A DNA stretch of 64,000 bases from Planctomycetaceae bacterium (GCA_028284885.1 JANQQW010000194.1:1-64000), one strand, 5' to 3'. Shown: positions 17,513 through 26,830, counted from the first letter of the stretch. Notes: generated by a model from the letters alone, not told the origin. Program-made: numbers and translations.

Positions 17513-18448
17513 ATGGGCACGGCACGCGACACTAAGGCGTCCGACAAGCAGGCCGTCTGCAAGAAGCTGCTCACGCTGATGAAGAAGCGGTACGACGGCA
17601 GCGTTCCCGCCAACTCGCGGAACGTGATGGAGACGCTGCTGTACGCCGTCTGCCTCGAGAACCGGACCGAGGAGGTTGCCGACTCGCGGTACGAGGGGCT
17701 CCACGCCCGCTTCCACGACTGGAACGAGATCCGCGTCAGCAGCATCACGGAGCTCGAGGAGGTGTTCGCCGAGGACGACGACGGGTCGTTCCGGGCGCTG
17801 CGGGTGAAGGCGGCGCTCCAGGACACGTTCGACCAGCACGTCGTCACGGGCGAGCCGCGCGACGACCCGTTCGACCTGGAGCCGGTGAAGAAGAAGACGC
17901 AGGACCAGGCGGCGCGGCGGCTGGCGAAGATTCGCGAGACCACGCCGTTCACGCGGGCGTACGTCCTGCAGGCGGCGCTCGGCAGCCACGTCGTGCCGTT
18001 GGACGAGAAGGCGCTCAACGCGGCGGTCTGGCTCGGTTTCGTCGAACCGGACGCCGCTCCGGACGCGGCGATGGACACGATGAAGTCGGTCGTCCGCAAG
18101 ACCGACGGCCCGCTGTTCGCCCATCTGCTTCGTCAACTCGCCAACGACGCCAAGCCGGCCGCCGTCTTCGAGACGGTCTCCGTCGAGGACGAGGAGGAGT
18201 ACGACCCGCTGACCGCCGTTCAGCGGTTGGAGGACGTCTACAAGGGCCGCGTGAAGCGGAAGAAGGCGAAGGCGGCCAAGAAGAAGGCGCCTGCGACGAA
18301 GAAGTCGGCCGCCAAGGCGACCAAGACGAAGGGGGCGGCCAAGAAGAAGCCGGCTGCCAAGAAGAAGGCTCCCGCGAAGAAGAAGACGGCGACCAAGAAG
18401 AAGGTGGCCAAGAAGACGACCCGCAAGAAGTCTTCGAGCCGGTCGTAG
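17513..18448 (+). CDS. HhH endonuclease III-like domain fused to histone H1-like tail
   Basis: A 311-aa two-part protein. Residues about 20-220 resemble the helical HhH-GPD (endonuclease III) fold: NVMETLLYAVCLENRTEEVAD, FHDWNEIRVSS and the later helical bundle are typical of a planctomycete branch. I could not find the Lys/Asp catalytic pair or the FeS cysteines of true glycosylases, so it may bind DNA without base excision. Residues 246-311 are a run of KKA, KKP and TKK repeats, as in bacterial histone H1-like proteins, giving a strongly basic DNA-condensing tail. Placement directly after nusA-infB-rbfA is notable. Either a DNA-repair or a nucleoid role is possible. Confidence 0.7.
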   Translation: MGTARDTKASDKQAVCKKLLTLMKKRYDGSVPANSRNVMETLLYAVCLENRTEEVADSRYEGLHARFHDWNEIRVSSITELEEVFAEDDDGSFRALRVKAALQDTFDQHVVTGEPRDDPFDLEPVKKKTQDQAARRLAKIRETTPFTRAYVLQAALGSHVVPLDEKALNAAVWLGFVEPDAAPDAAMDTMKSVVRKTDGPLFAHLLRQLANDAKPAAVFETVSVEDEEEYDPLTAVQRLEDVYKGRVKRKKAKAAKKKAPATKKSAAKATKTKGAAKKKPAAKKKAPAKKKTATKKKVAKKTTRKKSSSRS

Positions 18449-18466
18449 CCGCACCCCCGTTCGATC

Positions 18467-18496
18467 TTGGTGCCGCGCCGACGGCGGGGGTAGAAT
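18467..18496 (+). promoter_or_regulatory. candidate promoter for TPR gene
   Basis: TTGGTG (18467-18472) and TAGAAT (18491-18496) with an 18-base spacer, about 60 bases ahead of the TPR gene start at 18554. Confidence 0.45.
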
Positions 18497-18553
18497 GACC
18501 GGGCGACGCGTTCCCGCGTCCGCTGCGAGTCTCGGACCACGACGGAGATTGTG

Positions 18554-20752
18554 ATGCGTTCGCCGAACCAACGGTTGTCCCTGCTCCTCGCCGTCCTGCT
18601 CGTCCCGAACGCCTTCGTCCACGCGGACGACGAGCCGCCCGCGGAACGGGCCCTGCCCGGCCAGATCGGCGACGACCCGACGCTCCCGTTGAAGCCGGTC
18701 GCGCCGCGGGACGAGGCGGAGGCCAAGCGGGTCGAGGCGATGGCCTGGTTCATGAAGGGCCGGTTCCAGCAGGGCCGTCGGCAGTTCGCCGAGGCGCTCG
18801 CCAGTTACGAGAAGGCCCTCGAACTCGACCCGAAGGCGATCGAGGTCTACCGGGCGTACGTCCCGCTCGCGTTCACGCTCCGGAAGACGCAGGAAGCCGT
18901 GCAGCGGGCGCTCGTGCTCGTCGAACTCGACCCGGACAACCCCGTGTTGATGCAACAGCTCGGGCGGGATCTGGCTCGCCGCGGCCGGCTGTCGGAGGCG
19001 ATCGACCTGCTGGAGAAGGCGACCGAGGCCCCCTCGCTCGACAAGCGGTCGAACTCGTTCGTCTCGCTGAACCGGGACCTCAGCGTGTTGTACGCGGCGG
19101 CCGACGACGACGAGAAGCTCGCCGACGCCTACGAGGTCGTCTTCGAGGCGTTACTCAACCCCGACCGGTTCGGGCTCGACATGGCCCAGCACGGCGCGCT
19201 CGAACGGGACCGGGCCATAGACTACGAGCGGATGGGCGAGGCGTTCCTCGACGCGAAACGAATCGAGAAGGCGGCGACCGCGTTCACCATCGCCTCCGAC
19301 CGACGCGGCGACAAGACGACGGCCCTCGACTACAACCTCGCCCGGCTGCACCTGCAGACCGGCAACCCGCGCCGGGCCCAGGCGACGCTCGAGAAGTACT
19401 TCCGGGCCAAGCTCAAGGACAAGGGCCGCGACGCCTACGAGCTGTACGCCGAGATCCTCGACAAGCAGGAGAAGTCCGACCAACTCGTCGGCAAGCTCGA
19501 AGGTCTCGTCGAGCAGGATCCCGAGAACGGCCCTCTCCTCATCTTCCTCGGTGACCAGTACGTCGAGGCGGAGAAGTTCGCCGAGGCGAAGTCGGCGTTC
19601 GAGCGGGCAATCGACGACGGGGGCACGCCGGCCGGGCACGCTGGGCTCGCCAAGTTGTACCGGCTGAAGGGGGAGTACGGGCCGCTGCTCGACGAGATCG
19701 TCGCCAGTTTCGAGGCGGCGCTCGCAGGGGAGATCCAACCCGAGCTCGAGGCGATCACCGGGGACGAGAAGGTGCTCGACGCGCTCGTCGCCGAGGGGCG
19801 TCGTCGGCTGAACGCGGAGGACGAGGAGCTCGTGTTCCTCGGCGGTCTCGTGCTCGCCGGCCTGGCGGGGGACGCCGATCGGAACGACGACGCGATCGTG
19901 TTCCTGGAGGACGCGCTCGGAAAGGCCGAGCCGCGGCAGAAGTCGGCCGTGTACGACGACCTCGCCGACCGCCTGATCGACGCCGAGAAGTACGACCGGG
20001 CGATCGAACTGCTGAACGAGGCCGTGAAGTCGGTCACGGACAACGCCGCGAAGGCCCAGTTCCTGTACAAGCTCTCGCAGGCCCAGGAGCTGGACGACAA
20101 CACGGAGGCCGCGCTCGAGACGATCGGCGACGCCCGCCGACTGCTGCCCGACAGCGGCCTGCTGCACTACCAGCAGGGCTGGATACACTACCACGCACGA
20201 CAGTGGAAGGAGGCCGAGCGGGTCTTCCTCGAGGTGCTGGAGCAGCAGGGGGACGAGCCGCGGATCCAGCGAGCCGTGCGGTTCAGCCTGTCGAACGTCT
20301 ACGTTCAGACCGGCGAGATGCGGAAGGCCGAAGAGGTGCTGGAGGTGGTCCTGGAGGCGGAGCCGGACGACCCCTCGGTCAACAACGACCTCGGCTACCT
20401 GTACGCGGACCAGGGGAAGAACCTGGAGAAGGCCGAGCAGATGCTCCGGAAGGCGGTCGCCGCGGAGCCCGAGAACGCCGCCTACCAGGACAGCATGGGC
20501 TGGGTGCTGTACCGCCTCGGCAAGTTCGAGGAGGCCCTGGAGTGGTTGGAGAAGGCGGTCGAGGACCCGGACGGGGCCGACCCGGTGCTGTGGGACCACC
20601 TCGCCGACACCTACTCCAAGCTGGGCCGCAAGGACGACGCGGTCGCGACGTGGAAGAAGGCGCTCGCCGCCTTCGAGGGGCAGGACCACCCGGACGAGAA
20701 GAAGCGGTCGGAGATCGAGGCGAAGCTGAAGAAGGCGACCGGCGCCGAGTAG
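18554..20752 (+). CDS. secreted TPR-repeat protein (large)
   Basis: A 732-aa exported TPR protein. A signal peptide ends at about residue 24 (NAFVHA). TPR units begin near residue 65 (AEALASYEKALELDP) and recur to the C-terminus, the clearest late copies being KAEEVLEVVLEAEPDDPSVNNDLG, KAEQMLRKAVAAEPENAAYQD and EALEWLEKAVEDPDGADPVLW. The last three match those of bacterial tetratricopeptide outer-membrane or periplasmic scaffold proteins. The ATG at 18554 is preferred over the adjacent GTG at 18551. The gene is followed after 65 bases by the YebC-family gene. Confidence 0.87.
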   Translation: MRSPNQRLSLLLAVLLVPNAFVHADDEPPAERALPGQIGDDPTLPLKPVAPRDEAEAKRVEAMAWFMKGRFQQGRRQFAEALASYEKALELDPKAIEVYRAYVPLAFTLRKTQEAVQRALVLVELDPDNPVLMQQLGRDLARRGRLSEAIDLLEKATEAPSLDKRSNSFVSLNRDLSVLYAAADDDEKLADAYEVVFEALLNPDRFGLDMAQHGALERDRAIDYERMGEAFLDAKRIEKAATAFTIASDRRGDKTTALDYNLARLHLQTGNPRRAQATLEKYFRAKLKDKGRDAYELYAEILDKQEKSDQLVGKLEGLVEQDPENGPLLIFLGDQYVEAEKFAEAKSAFERAIDDGGTPAGHAGLAKLYRLKGEYGPLLDEIVASFEAALAGEIQPELEAITGDEKVLDALVAEGRRRLNAEDEELVFLGGLVLAGLAGDADRNDDAIVFLEDALGKAEPRQKSAVYDDLADRLIDAEKYDRAIELLNEAVKSVTDNAAKAQFLYKLSQAQELDDNTEAALETIGDARRLLPDSGLLHYQQGWIHYHARQWKEAERVFLEVLEQQGDEPRIQRAVRFSLSNVYVQTGEMRKAEEVLEVVLEAEPDDPSVNNDLGYLYADQGKNLEKAEQMLRKAVAAEPENAAYQDSMGWVLYRLGKFEEALEWLEKAVEDPDGADPVLWDHLADTYSKLGRKDDAVATWKKALAAFEGQDHPDEKKRSEIEAKLKKATGAE

Positions 20753-20817
20753 CCCCGCCGGATCACCGGACGCCCCTGCGACGAAATCGACACCGAAGAC
20801 GGACGACGAACAGCGAC

Positions 20818-21573
20818 ATGGCCGGACACTCCCACTGGGCCAACATCCAGCACAAGAAGGGGGCCGTCGACAAGAAACGCGGCAAGCTCTTCGGCAAGTT
20901 GTCCCGGGCGATCATCGTCGCCGCGCGGAACGGCGGGGCCGACACCGACACGAACCTCGCCCTCCGGTACGCGATCGACAAGGCCAAGCAGGCCAGCATG
21001 CCGAAGGACACGATCGAGCGGGCCGTCAAGAAGGGCTGCGGGGAGCTCGACGGCGAGAACTACGAGGAGATCGTCTACGAGGGGTACGGGCCGGAGGGGG
21101 TCGCCGTCCTCTGCGACATCCTCACGGACAACCGCAACCGGACCGCAGGCGAGCTCCGCAAGATCTTCGAGGTGCACGGCGGCAACATGGGGAACACCGG
21201 CTGCGTGTCGTGGATGTTCGAGCGGAAGGGGCTGTTCGTCGTTCCGAGCGCGGCGACCGACGAGGAGTCGCTGTTCGAGTTGGCCCTGGAGGCGGGGGCG
21301 GAGGACGTGAAGGACGAGGGAGAGGCCTTCGTCGTCACCTGCCCGGTGGAGGCGTACGAGGACGTGAAGTCGGCCCTCGAGTCCGCGGGAGTGGAGAGGG
21401 AGTCGGCCGAGCTGGCCCGGGTCGCCTCGAACACGGTCGAACTCGACGTGGACGCCGGTCGCAAGGTGCTGAAGCTCGTCGATGCCCTCGAGGAGAACGA
21501 GGACGTGCAGAGCACGACGACGAACTTCGAGATCTCGGACGAGGTGATGGAAGCGCTCGCCGCGGAACTGTAG
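20818..21573 (+). CDS. YebC/PmpR-family regulator
   Basis: A 251-aa protein of the YebC/PmpR family. The N-terminal MAGHSHWANIQHKKGAVD signature and the three-domain length are diagnostic. Members have been described as DNA-binding transcriptional regulators and, more recently, as factors that relieve ribosome stalling; which role applies here is not visible. The motif VYEGYGPEGVAVLCDILTDN is typical. The start at 20818 gives the family N-terminus exactly. The gene sits between a TPR gene and the zinc-ribbon pair on the same strand. Confidence 0.94.
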   Translation: MAGHSHWANIQHKKGAVDKKRGKLFGKLSRAIIVAARNGGADTDTNLALRYAIDKAKQASMPKDTIERAVKKGCGELDGENYEEIVYEGYGPEGVAVLCDILTDNRNRTAGELRKIFEVHGGNMGNTGCVSWMFERKGLFVVPSAATDEESLFELALEAGAEDVKDEGEAFVVTCPVEAYEDVKSALESAGVERESAELARVASNTVELDVDAGRKVLKLVDALEENEDVQSTTTNFEISDEVMEALAAEL

Positions 21574-21624
21574 GCTGTCTCGTCGGCGTGCTGCTCTCTG
21601 TCATCGTGGTTCCGGGACCCTGTC

Positions 21625-22728
21625 GTGGCGATCGAGTTCAACTGCCCTGCCTGTGACGCCGTGCTGCGTGCGAAGGAGGAGTTCGCCGGTCGGAAGACCC
21701 GGTGCCCGCACTGCGGCGAGCCGGCCCGCGTCCCCGAGTTCGCCGACGCCGCGGACGCGTTCGCCCTCGAACCGGATCCGGAACCGGAGCTCGAGCCGGC
21801 GTCACGTTTCGAGTCCGCACCAGCGCCGACGCCCGCCTCGGGTTCGCGGTCGGCGATCGACGACTTCCTGGACGGCGGCGACTCGTACGCCCCCGCGCCC
21901 CCGGTCGCTCGAAATGCCCCGCGGCGACCACCAAGACCGGCAGAGCCTCCCGAGGAGGTGGTCTGCTCGCTGTGTGGGACAAGGAACGACGGGGACGCCA
22001 CACACTGCCGCGGATGCGGCGAGCCGCTGACGAACGACTACGACGGGGCGATCGTTCCCACGCCGGTCGGGTTCCAGGACTCCTTCCAGGCCGGGTGGGA
22101 CGCGTTCGCCGAGAACATGGGCCCGTGCATCGGCGGCTACCTGCTCTCCGGCCTCCTCTACGTGGTCGCGTTCGGCCTGGGCATCACCGTGATGGTCGTC
22201 TCGTTCAGCATCGTCGACGCACAGGTCGACCAGCGGGCGGTCGCGCTCGCCGTCCTGGGGCTGTTCGCGCTGTTCAACACGTACCTGTACTGCTTCCTGT
22301 ACGCGGGGCAGCTGCGGTTCTTCTGCGGGATCGCCGCGGGCGAGCAGCCGGACTTCTCGCTGCTGCTGAAGGGGTTCCCGTACACGGGGCGGGTCATGCT
22401 GATCCTGCTCGCGTACGCGTTCATGGTGACGTTGGGAACGCTCTTCTTCGTCGTGCCGGGCGTCTACCTCGCGCTCGTCTACTTCCCGGCGCCGTTCGTG
22501 GCGGTCGACCGGGACGTCTCGACGTTCGAGGCGTTCGGCATCGCCGGGCGGATCACGAGCCAGAACCGCGGCATGCTGTTCGGGCAGTGCATGGCGATGA
22601 TGGCGATGTTCACCGCAGCCGGCGCTCTGCAGGGTTTGGGCATGATCATCGTCGGTCCGTTCACGATCATGCTCTGCGTGGTGGTGTACCGCATGATGGC
22701 GGGACTCCCCGTCGCCGACGGCAAGTGA
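21625..22728 (+). CDS. zinc-ribbon membrane protein (copy 1)
   Basis: A 367-aa membrane protein starting with GTG. Two cysteine clusters precede the membrane part: CPAC/CPHC at 7-10 and 27-30, and C114-x2-C117 with C128-x2-C131. The region between them is Pro/Glu-rich and probably flexible. From about residue 165 to the end several hydrophobic helices follow in a glycerophosphodiester-type or DUF975-like arrangement (long runs such as LLSGLLYVVAFGLGITVMVV). No enzyme motif is seen. It is followed nine bases later by a paralogue of the same design, so the two probably arose by tandem duplication and may form a heteromer. Confidence 0.75.
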   Translation: MAIEFNCPACDAVLRAKEEFAGRKTRCPHCGEPARVPEFADAADAFALEPDPEPELEPASRFESAPAPTPASGSRSAIDDFLDGGDSYAPAPPVARNAPRRPPRPAEPPEEVVCSLCGTRNDGDATHCRGCGEPLTNDYDGAIVPTPVGFQDSFQAGWDAFAENMGPCIGGYLLSGLLYVVAFGLGITVMVVSFSIVDAQVDQRAVALAVLGLFALFNTYLYCFLYAGQLRFFCGIAAGEQPDFSLLLKGFPYTGRVMLILLAYAFMVTLGTLFFVVPGVYLALVYFPAPFVAVDRDVSTFEAFGIAGRITSQNRGMLFGQCMAMMAMFTAAGALQGLGMIIVGPFTIMLCVVVYRMMAGLPVADGK

Positions 22729-22740
22729 CCGGTCCGGGTG

Positions 22741-23760
22741 ATGCTGATCGAATTCGAGTGTCCAGTCTGTTTCGCCGTGCTGCGTGTCGACGAGCGTCAC
22801 GCCAGCCGGGCGATCGACTGCCCTTCGTGTCGCGAGCCTGTCCGGGTGCCGGACGGCGGTGACGACGCGGAGGCGATCGTCGAGTGGGACTCCGTCGTCG
22901 ACCAGTCGACCACGCCCCGAATCTGCCACGTCTGCGGCACGCGGAACCTGCCGGAGGCGACGGAGTGTCGGAACTGCGGCGAGTCGTTCGTGGACGACAC
23001 CGACGAGACGCCCCCGTGGGCAACGGACGAGGAGACCGACCCGTTCGTGCCGCGATTCGGCGTGGACGACGTGTTCGGCGACAGCTGGCGGGTCTTCCGC
23101 GCCGACTTCGGGCCGTGCGTGCTGGGCTACGTCGTCAGTTCGATGGTCTGGCTGGGCGGGGTCGTGGTCGGGATGATCCCCGTGGGGATGGTCGCGCTCG
23201 CCCTCGGGGCCGGGCCGGTCCCGGAGATGGCGGCGTTCGTGGGGGTGCCGCTCGCCGGGCTGGTCCTGTTGTTCGTCACGACCTACTCGCTCGTCGGCCT
23301 GATGAACTTCTACGAGCACGTCGTGCGGAACGGGAAGAGTGACGTCACGCTCCTCTTCAGCGGGAGTCGGTTCGTCGTCCGGCTGACGCTCCTGTACCTG
23401 CTGCTCACGTTGATCGTCGGCGTCGGCCTCGCGGCGTTCGTGATCCCCGGGCTGGTCGCCTACACGGTCTACTGGCCGGCGCCGCTCGTGCTGGTGGAGA
23501 AGGACTGCGGTGTGTTCGAGTCGCTCGAGCGGGGACGGAAGCTGTCCCGCGGGCACCGCGGGACGCTGTTCGCCATCTCGCTCGCCAGCTTCGTCCTCTG
23601 GTTCGCCGGGGCGTTCGTGGCCGGGATCTTCGTGATCGTGACGGCACCGATCACGGTGCTGCTGACGACGCTCACGTACCTGCGACTCGCCGGCCACGCG
23701 CGGGTCGAACGGGGCGAGCTCGTGATCGACTCGAGCGACCCGGTTCTGGCCCCGAGCTGA
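22741..23760 (+). CDS. zinc-ribbon membrane protein (copy 2)
   Basis: A 339-aa paralogue of the preceding gene: CPVC at 7-10, CPSC at 27-30, then a second ribbon ICHVCGTRN...CRNCGES, and a polytopic C-terminal part beginning DVFGDSWRVFRADFGPCVLGY. The linker between the ribbons is shorter than in copy 1. The ATG at 22741 is used; a GTG directly before it is also possible. The C-terminus is soluble and ends in a charged segment. The gene ends four bases before the stop of the convergent ketosynthase-like gene. Confidence 0.75.
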   Translation: MLIEFECPVCFAVLRVDERHASRAIDCPSCREPVRVPDGGDDAEAIVEWDSVVDQSTTPRICHVCGTRNLPEATECRNCGESFVDDTDETPPWATDEETDPFVPRFGVDDVFGDSWRVFRADFGPCVLGYVVSSMVWLGGVVVGMIPVGMVALALGAGPVPEMAAFVGVPLAGLVLLFVTTYSLVGLMNFYEHVVRNGKSDVTLLFSGSRFVVRLTLLYLLLTLIVGVGLAAFVIPGLVAYTVYWPAPLVLVEKDCGVFESLERGRKLSRGHRGTLFAISLASFVLWFAGAFVAGIFVIVTAPITVLLTTLTYLRLAGHARVERGELVIDSSDPVLAPS

Positions 23761-23763
23761 CCG

Positions 23764-25062
23764 TCAGGCGATCTCGAGGACCGCGGCGCTCGCCTGGCCG
23801 ACCCGGGTGACGTCGACGTTGACGACGATCCGGTTGTCGAGCGGCAGCGGCTCGCCGTGCACCACGTTCAGCGGGCAGTCGGGGTCGGCGTTCGCGTAGT
23901 TCAGCGTCCGCGGGACGGTCGCGTTCGTCCGCATCGAGACGACCGAAGCGGCGAGTTCGAGCAGTCCGCAGCCGGAGCCGGCGTTGCCAAGGAAGCTCTT
24001 CGGCGCGGTGACCGGAATCTCGGAGGCCCGGCTGCCGAAGACGTCGTGCAGGGCCGCGGCCTCGGCGGCGTCGACGGCCGGGTCGGAGAGGCCGTGCGCG
24101 TTGACGTGCCCGACGTCCTCGGGGGAGAGGTCCGCGACGCGAAGGGCGGCGCGGACCGCGTGGGCGATCGCCAGTCGGTCGTCCGGCTTGCCGGAGGTGT
24201 CGGCGACGCAGGAGGCCCCGGTTCCGAGGACGCGGGCGAGGATCGTCGCTCCGCGGGCCTTGGCGTGTTCCTCCGTCTCCAGCAGGAACGTGCAGGCTCC
24301 CTCGGCAACGACCTGCCCGTTGCGGTCACGGTCGAACGGCCGGCACCAGGTCTCGGGCGCGCCGTCCCCCTTGGCGAGGCTGTCCCACAGCCGGGCGTGC
24401 ATCGACTTGACGGGGTGGACGCGGGTGCCTGTCGTACCGGCGATCATCATGTCGGCCGCGCCGCGTCGGAGGATGCGGTTGGCCTCGCCGAGCACGAGGT
24501 TGCCGCTCGCCTCGTCCTGGGTGAGCGAGTTGCTGGGCCCTCGGGCGTCCACCATGATGCCGATGTGGCAGGCGGGCATGTTGGGGAGGTACTTGAGCAG
24601 CCAGAGCGGTTCCATCGCCGGCAGGCCGGTCTCGCCCCAGTCGTCGAACTGGAAGTGGGCCTCGCCGTTCTCGCCGGGCACGCACTTCCAGCAGGCGTCG
24701 CTGAGCACCTCGGGGGGGCTGAGCATGAGGTTGGCGGCGAAGTCGATGCCGAGCCGCGTGTGGTCGATCGCCTCCATGTCGAGGCCCGCCTCCTCGAGCG
24801 CGAGGGCCGCGGAGGCGACGCCCAGCTGAATCTCGCGGCACATCACCCGCAGTTGCTTGCGGATCGGCTTGAGATACTTCTTGGCGTTGAAGTCGGCGAC
24901 CTCGGCGGCAGCGAGGTTCTCGATCGTCGTGACGGCCGGGTCGACGAAGGCGACGCCCGACTTGCCGGCGGCGACGGACTCGGCGAACGGCCCGACGCCG
25001 ATGCCGACGGGGCTGACGATCCCCAGACCGGTGACGACGACCGGAGGTTGGGAAGCGCTCAT
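23764..25062 (-). CDS. ketosynthase-like protein lacking the catalytic cysteine
   Basis: A 432-aa protein with the full thiolase fold of beta-ketoacyl-ACP synthases but a dismantled active site. Aligned with the FabF next door, the nucleophile position (TACAS in FabF) reads TQDEASG, placing E184 where Cys should be. The first His is kept (H323 in VNAHGLSD), and the second is Asn (N360 in KSFLGNAG). This pattern recalls chain-length factors of type II polyketide systems, which replace Cys by Gln and pair with an active ketosynthase. The gene is third in an ACP-fabF-this order on the minus strand, 136 bases after fabF. It may form a heterodimer with FabF or act as a decarboxylase/priming subunit. 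Confidence 0.85.
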   Translation of the reverse strand: MSASQPPVVVTGLGIVSPVGIGVGPFAESVAAGKSGVAFVDPAVTTIENLAAAEVADFNAKKYLKPIRKQLRVMCREIQLGVASAALALEEAGLDMEAIDHTRLGIDFAANLMLSPPEVLSDACWKCVPGENGEAHFQFDDWGETGLPAMEPLWLLKYLPNMPACHIGIMVDARGPSNSLTQDEASGNLVLGEANRILRRGAADMMIAGTTGTRVHPVKSMHARLWDSLAKGDGAPETWCRPFDRDRNGQVVAEGACTFLLETEEHAKARGATILARVLGTGASCVADTSGKPDDRLAIAHAVRAALRVADLSPEDVGHVNAHGLSDPAVDAAEAAALHDVFGSRASEIPVTAPKSFLGNAGSGCGLLELAASVVSMRTNATVPRTLNYANADPDCPLNVVHGEPLPLDNRIVVNVDVTRVGQASAAVLEIA

Positions 25063-25198
25063 GGGACTCTCCTCGAAGGGCAGCCGGTCGCGAGGCCGGA
25101 CGCGTGCCCGGTGCCTCGAGTCGGAACGTGCCGCCCGCGGTGCGAAACCCCCATTCTAGCGCAGGGCGGCAGGCGTACGCAGCCCCGCGAGCCGGCGA

Positions 25199-26443
25199 TC
25201 ATGCCGCTCGGCCCAGAACGAGGCAGGCGTTGTGACCGCCGAAGCCGAAGCTGTTCTTCAGCACGTAGTCGATCTGGGCGGACCGGGCCTCGTGGGGCAC
25301 GTAGTCCAGGTCGCAGTCGGGGTCGGGGTCGTCGAGGTTGATCGTCGGCGGGATCACCTGGTTCTGCAGGGCAAGCACGCAGGCGACCGTCTCGACCCCG
25401 CCCGACGCGCCGAGCAGGTGGCCGAGTTGGCTCTTGGTGCTGGAGACGGCGATCGACTTGGCGTGGTCGCCGAAGACCGTCTTGATCGCGACGGTCTCCG
25501 CCTTGTCGCCGAGCGGCGTGCTCGTGCCGTGGGCGTTCACGTAGCCGATCTTCTCGACGTCGATACCGGCGTCCTTGATCGTGTACAGCATCGCCCGTCC
25601 GGCACCGCGGCCCTCGGGGTCCGGGGCGGTGATGTGCGTCGCGTCGGCGGACATTCCGTAGCCGAGGATCTCGGCGAGGATCGTCGCCCCGCGGGCCTTG
25701 GCGTGCTCGTACTCCTCGACGACCATCGCCCCGGCCCCTTCCGCGAGGACGAACCCGTCGCGGCCGGCGTCGAACGGACGGCTCGCCTTCTCCGGTTCGG
25801 TGTTGCGGGTCGAGAGGGCACTCATACGGGCGAAGCCGGAGAGTCCCATCGGGGTGACCGCGGCCTCGCTGCCGCCGGTGATCATCACGTCGGCGTTGCC
25901 GTGCTGGACGAGGCGGAAGGCGTCGCCGATGGCGTTGGTCGCGGAGGCGCAGGCGGTGGCGACGGCCGTGTTCGGCCCCTTCAGCCCGAAGTGGACCGAG
26001 AGGTTCCCGCTGGCCGCGTTCACCATCAGCTTGGGGATCATGAAGGGCGAGACACGGCTGGGCCCGCGGTCGAACAGCTTGATGTGCTGCTGTTCGATCT
26101 CGGTCAGCCCGCCGATCCCGCTGCCGATGAGCACGCCCAGCCGGTGGGGGTCCTCGTTGGGCAGGTCCAGCCCGGACTGGGTGAAGGCCTTGCTGGCGGC
26201 GGCGAGGGCGAACTGGCAGAACCGGTCGAGGCGACGGAGATCCTTCGAGTCCACCTCGGCGTGCTCGGTGCAGTCGAAGTGCTTGATCTCACCGCCGAAG
26301 TGGACCTTGAACTCGCTGGCGTCGAATCGTTCGAGCCGCGAGACGCCGCTCTTGCCGGCGCAGATCCCGTCCCAGAACTCACCGACCTCGCAGCCGAGAG
26401 CCGTGACCACGCCACATCCCGTGACGACGACACGTCGAGTCAT
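25199..26443 (-). CDS. fabF: beta-ketoacyl-ACP synthase II
   Basis: A 414-aa FabF, which condenses malonyl-ACP with acyl-ACP in fatty-acid elongation. The catalytic triad is complete: C165 in TACAS, H305 in VNAHGTSTP and H342 in KSQLGHLLGASG. Length and motifs match the family. Its ATG overlaps the stop codon of the upstream ACP gene by one base (TGATG), which indicates translational coupling. Downstream lies the Cys-less paralogue. Confidence 0.95.
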   Translation of the reverse strand: MTRRVVVTGCGVVTALGCEVGEFWDGICAGKSGVSRLERFDASEFKVHFGGEIKHFDCTEHAEVDSKDLRRLDRFCQFALAAASKAFTQSGLDLPNEDPHRLGVLIGSGIGGLTEIEQQHIKLFDRGPSRVSPFMIPKLMVNAASGNLSVHFGLKGPNTAVATACASATNAIGDAFRLVQHGNADVMITGGSEAAVTPMGLSGFARMSALSTRNTEPEKASRPFDAGRDGFVLAEGAGAMVVEEYEHAKARGATILAEILGYGMSADATHITAPDPEGRGAGRAMLYTIKDAGIDVEKIGYVNAHGTSTPLGDKAETVAIKTVFGDHAKSIAVSSTKSQLGHLLGASGGVETVACVLALQNQVIPPTINLDDPDPDCDLDYVPHEARSAQIDYVLKNSFGFGGHNACLVLGRAA

Positions 26444-26682
26444 CAGCCGTTCTTCTCATTGATGTAGTCGATGGCGTTCCCGACGGTCTGGATCTTCTCG
26501 TAGTCGTCGTCGGGGATGGTCACTCCGAAGGCGTCCTCGAACTCCATCACGAGCTCGACCACGTCCAGGGAGTCCGCCTTGAGGTCGTCGACGAAGCGGC
26601 TCTCGCGCGAGACCTCTTCCTTGGGCACGCTGAGCTGCTCGCTGACGATGCCGATGACCTTCTCTTCGATTTCTGCCGACAC
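26443..26682 (-). CDS. acpP: acyl carrier protein
   Basis: A 79-aa acidic acyl carrier protein. The phosphopantetheine site is S38 in the motif [15 protein letters not shown]. It begins with GTG at 26682, preceded by GGAGGA at a suitable distance. It is the first gene of the ACP-fabF-ketosynthase-like run, and a strong promoter lies about 120 bases upstream. The rest of the canonical fab cluster (fabD, fabG, fabH) is not in the window. Confidence 0.95.
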   Translation of the reverse strand: MSAEIEEKVIGIVSEQLSVPKEEVSRESRFVDDLKADSLDVVELVMEFEDAFGVTIPDDDYEKIQTVGNAIDYINEKNG

Positions 26683-26801
26683 TCTGCATCCTCCGGTTGC
26701 GAATTCCACACCCTGCGGTCGTACCGCTGCCGCTCGACGTCGCACGGTCGAGACGGAGGCTGGACACGACGGATCCGTCGTGAAGACGTCGTATCGGGGA
26801 A

Positions 26802-26830
26802 GGTATAGCGGAGTCTCGGAATCGTGTAAA
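26802..26830 (-). promoter_or_regulatory. promoter of the ACP-fabF run
   Basis: On the minus strand, TTTACA (26830-26825) and TATACC (26807-26802) are separated by exactly 17 bases. Transcription would begin near 26795, about 110 bases before the ACP start. Confidence 0.65.

Noticed and set aside
18275-18448. Separate histone H1-like gene
   Set aside because: The Lys-rich codons are in frame with the HhH domain and lack their own start or ribosome site, so this is a tail.
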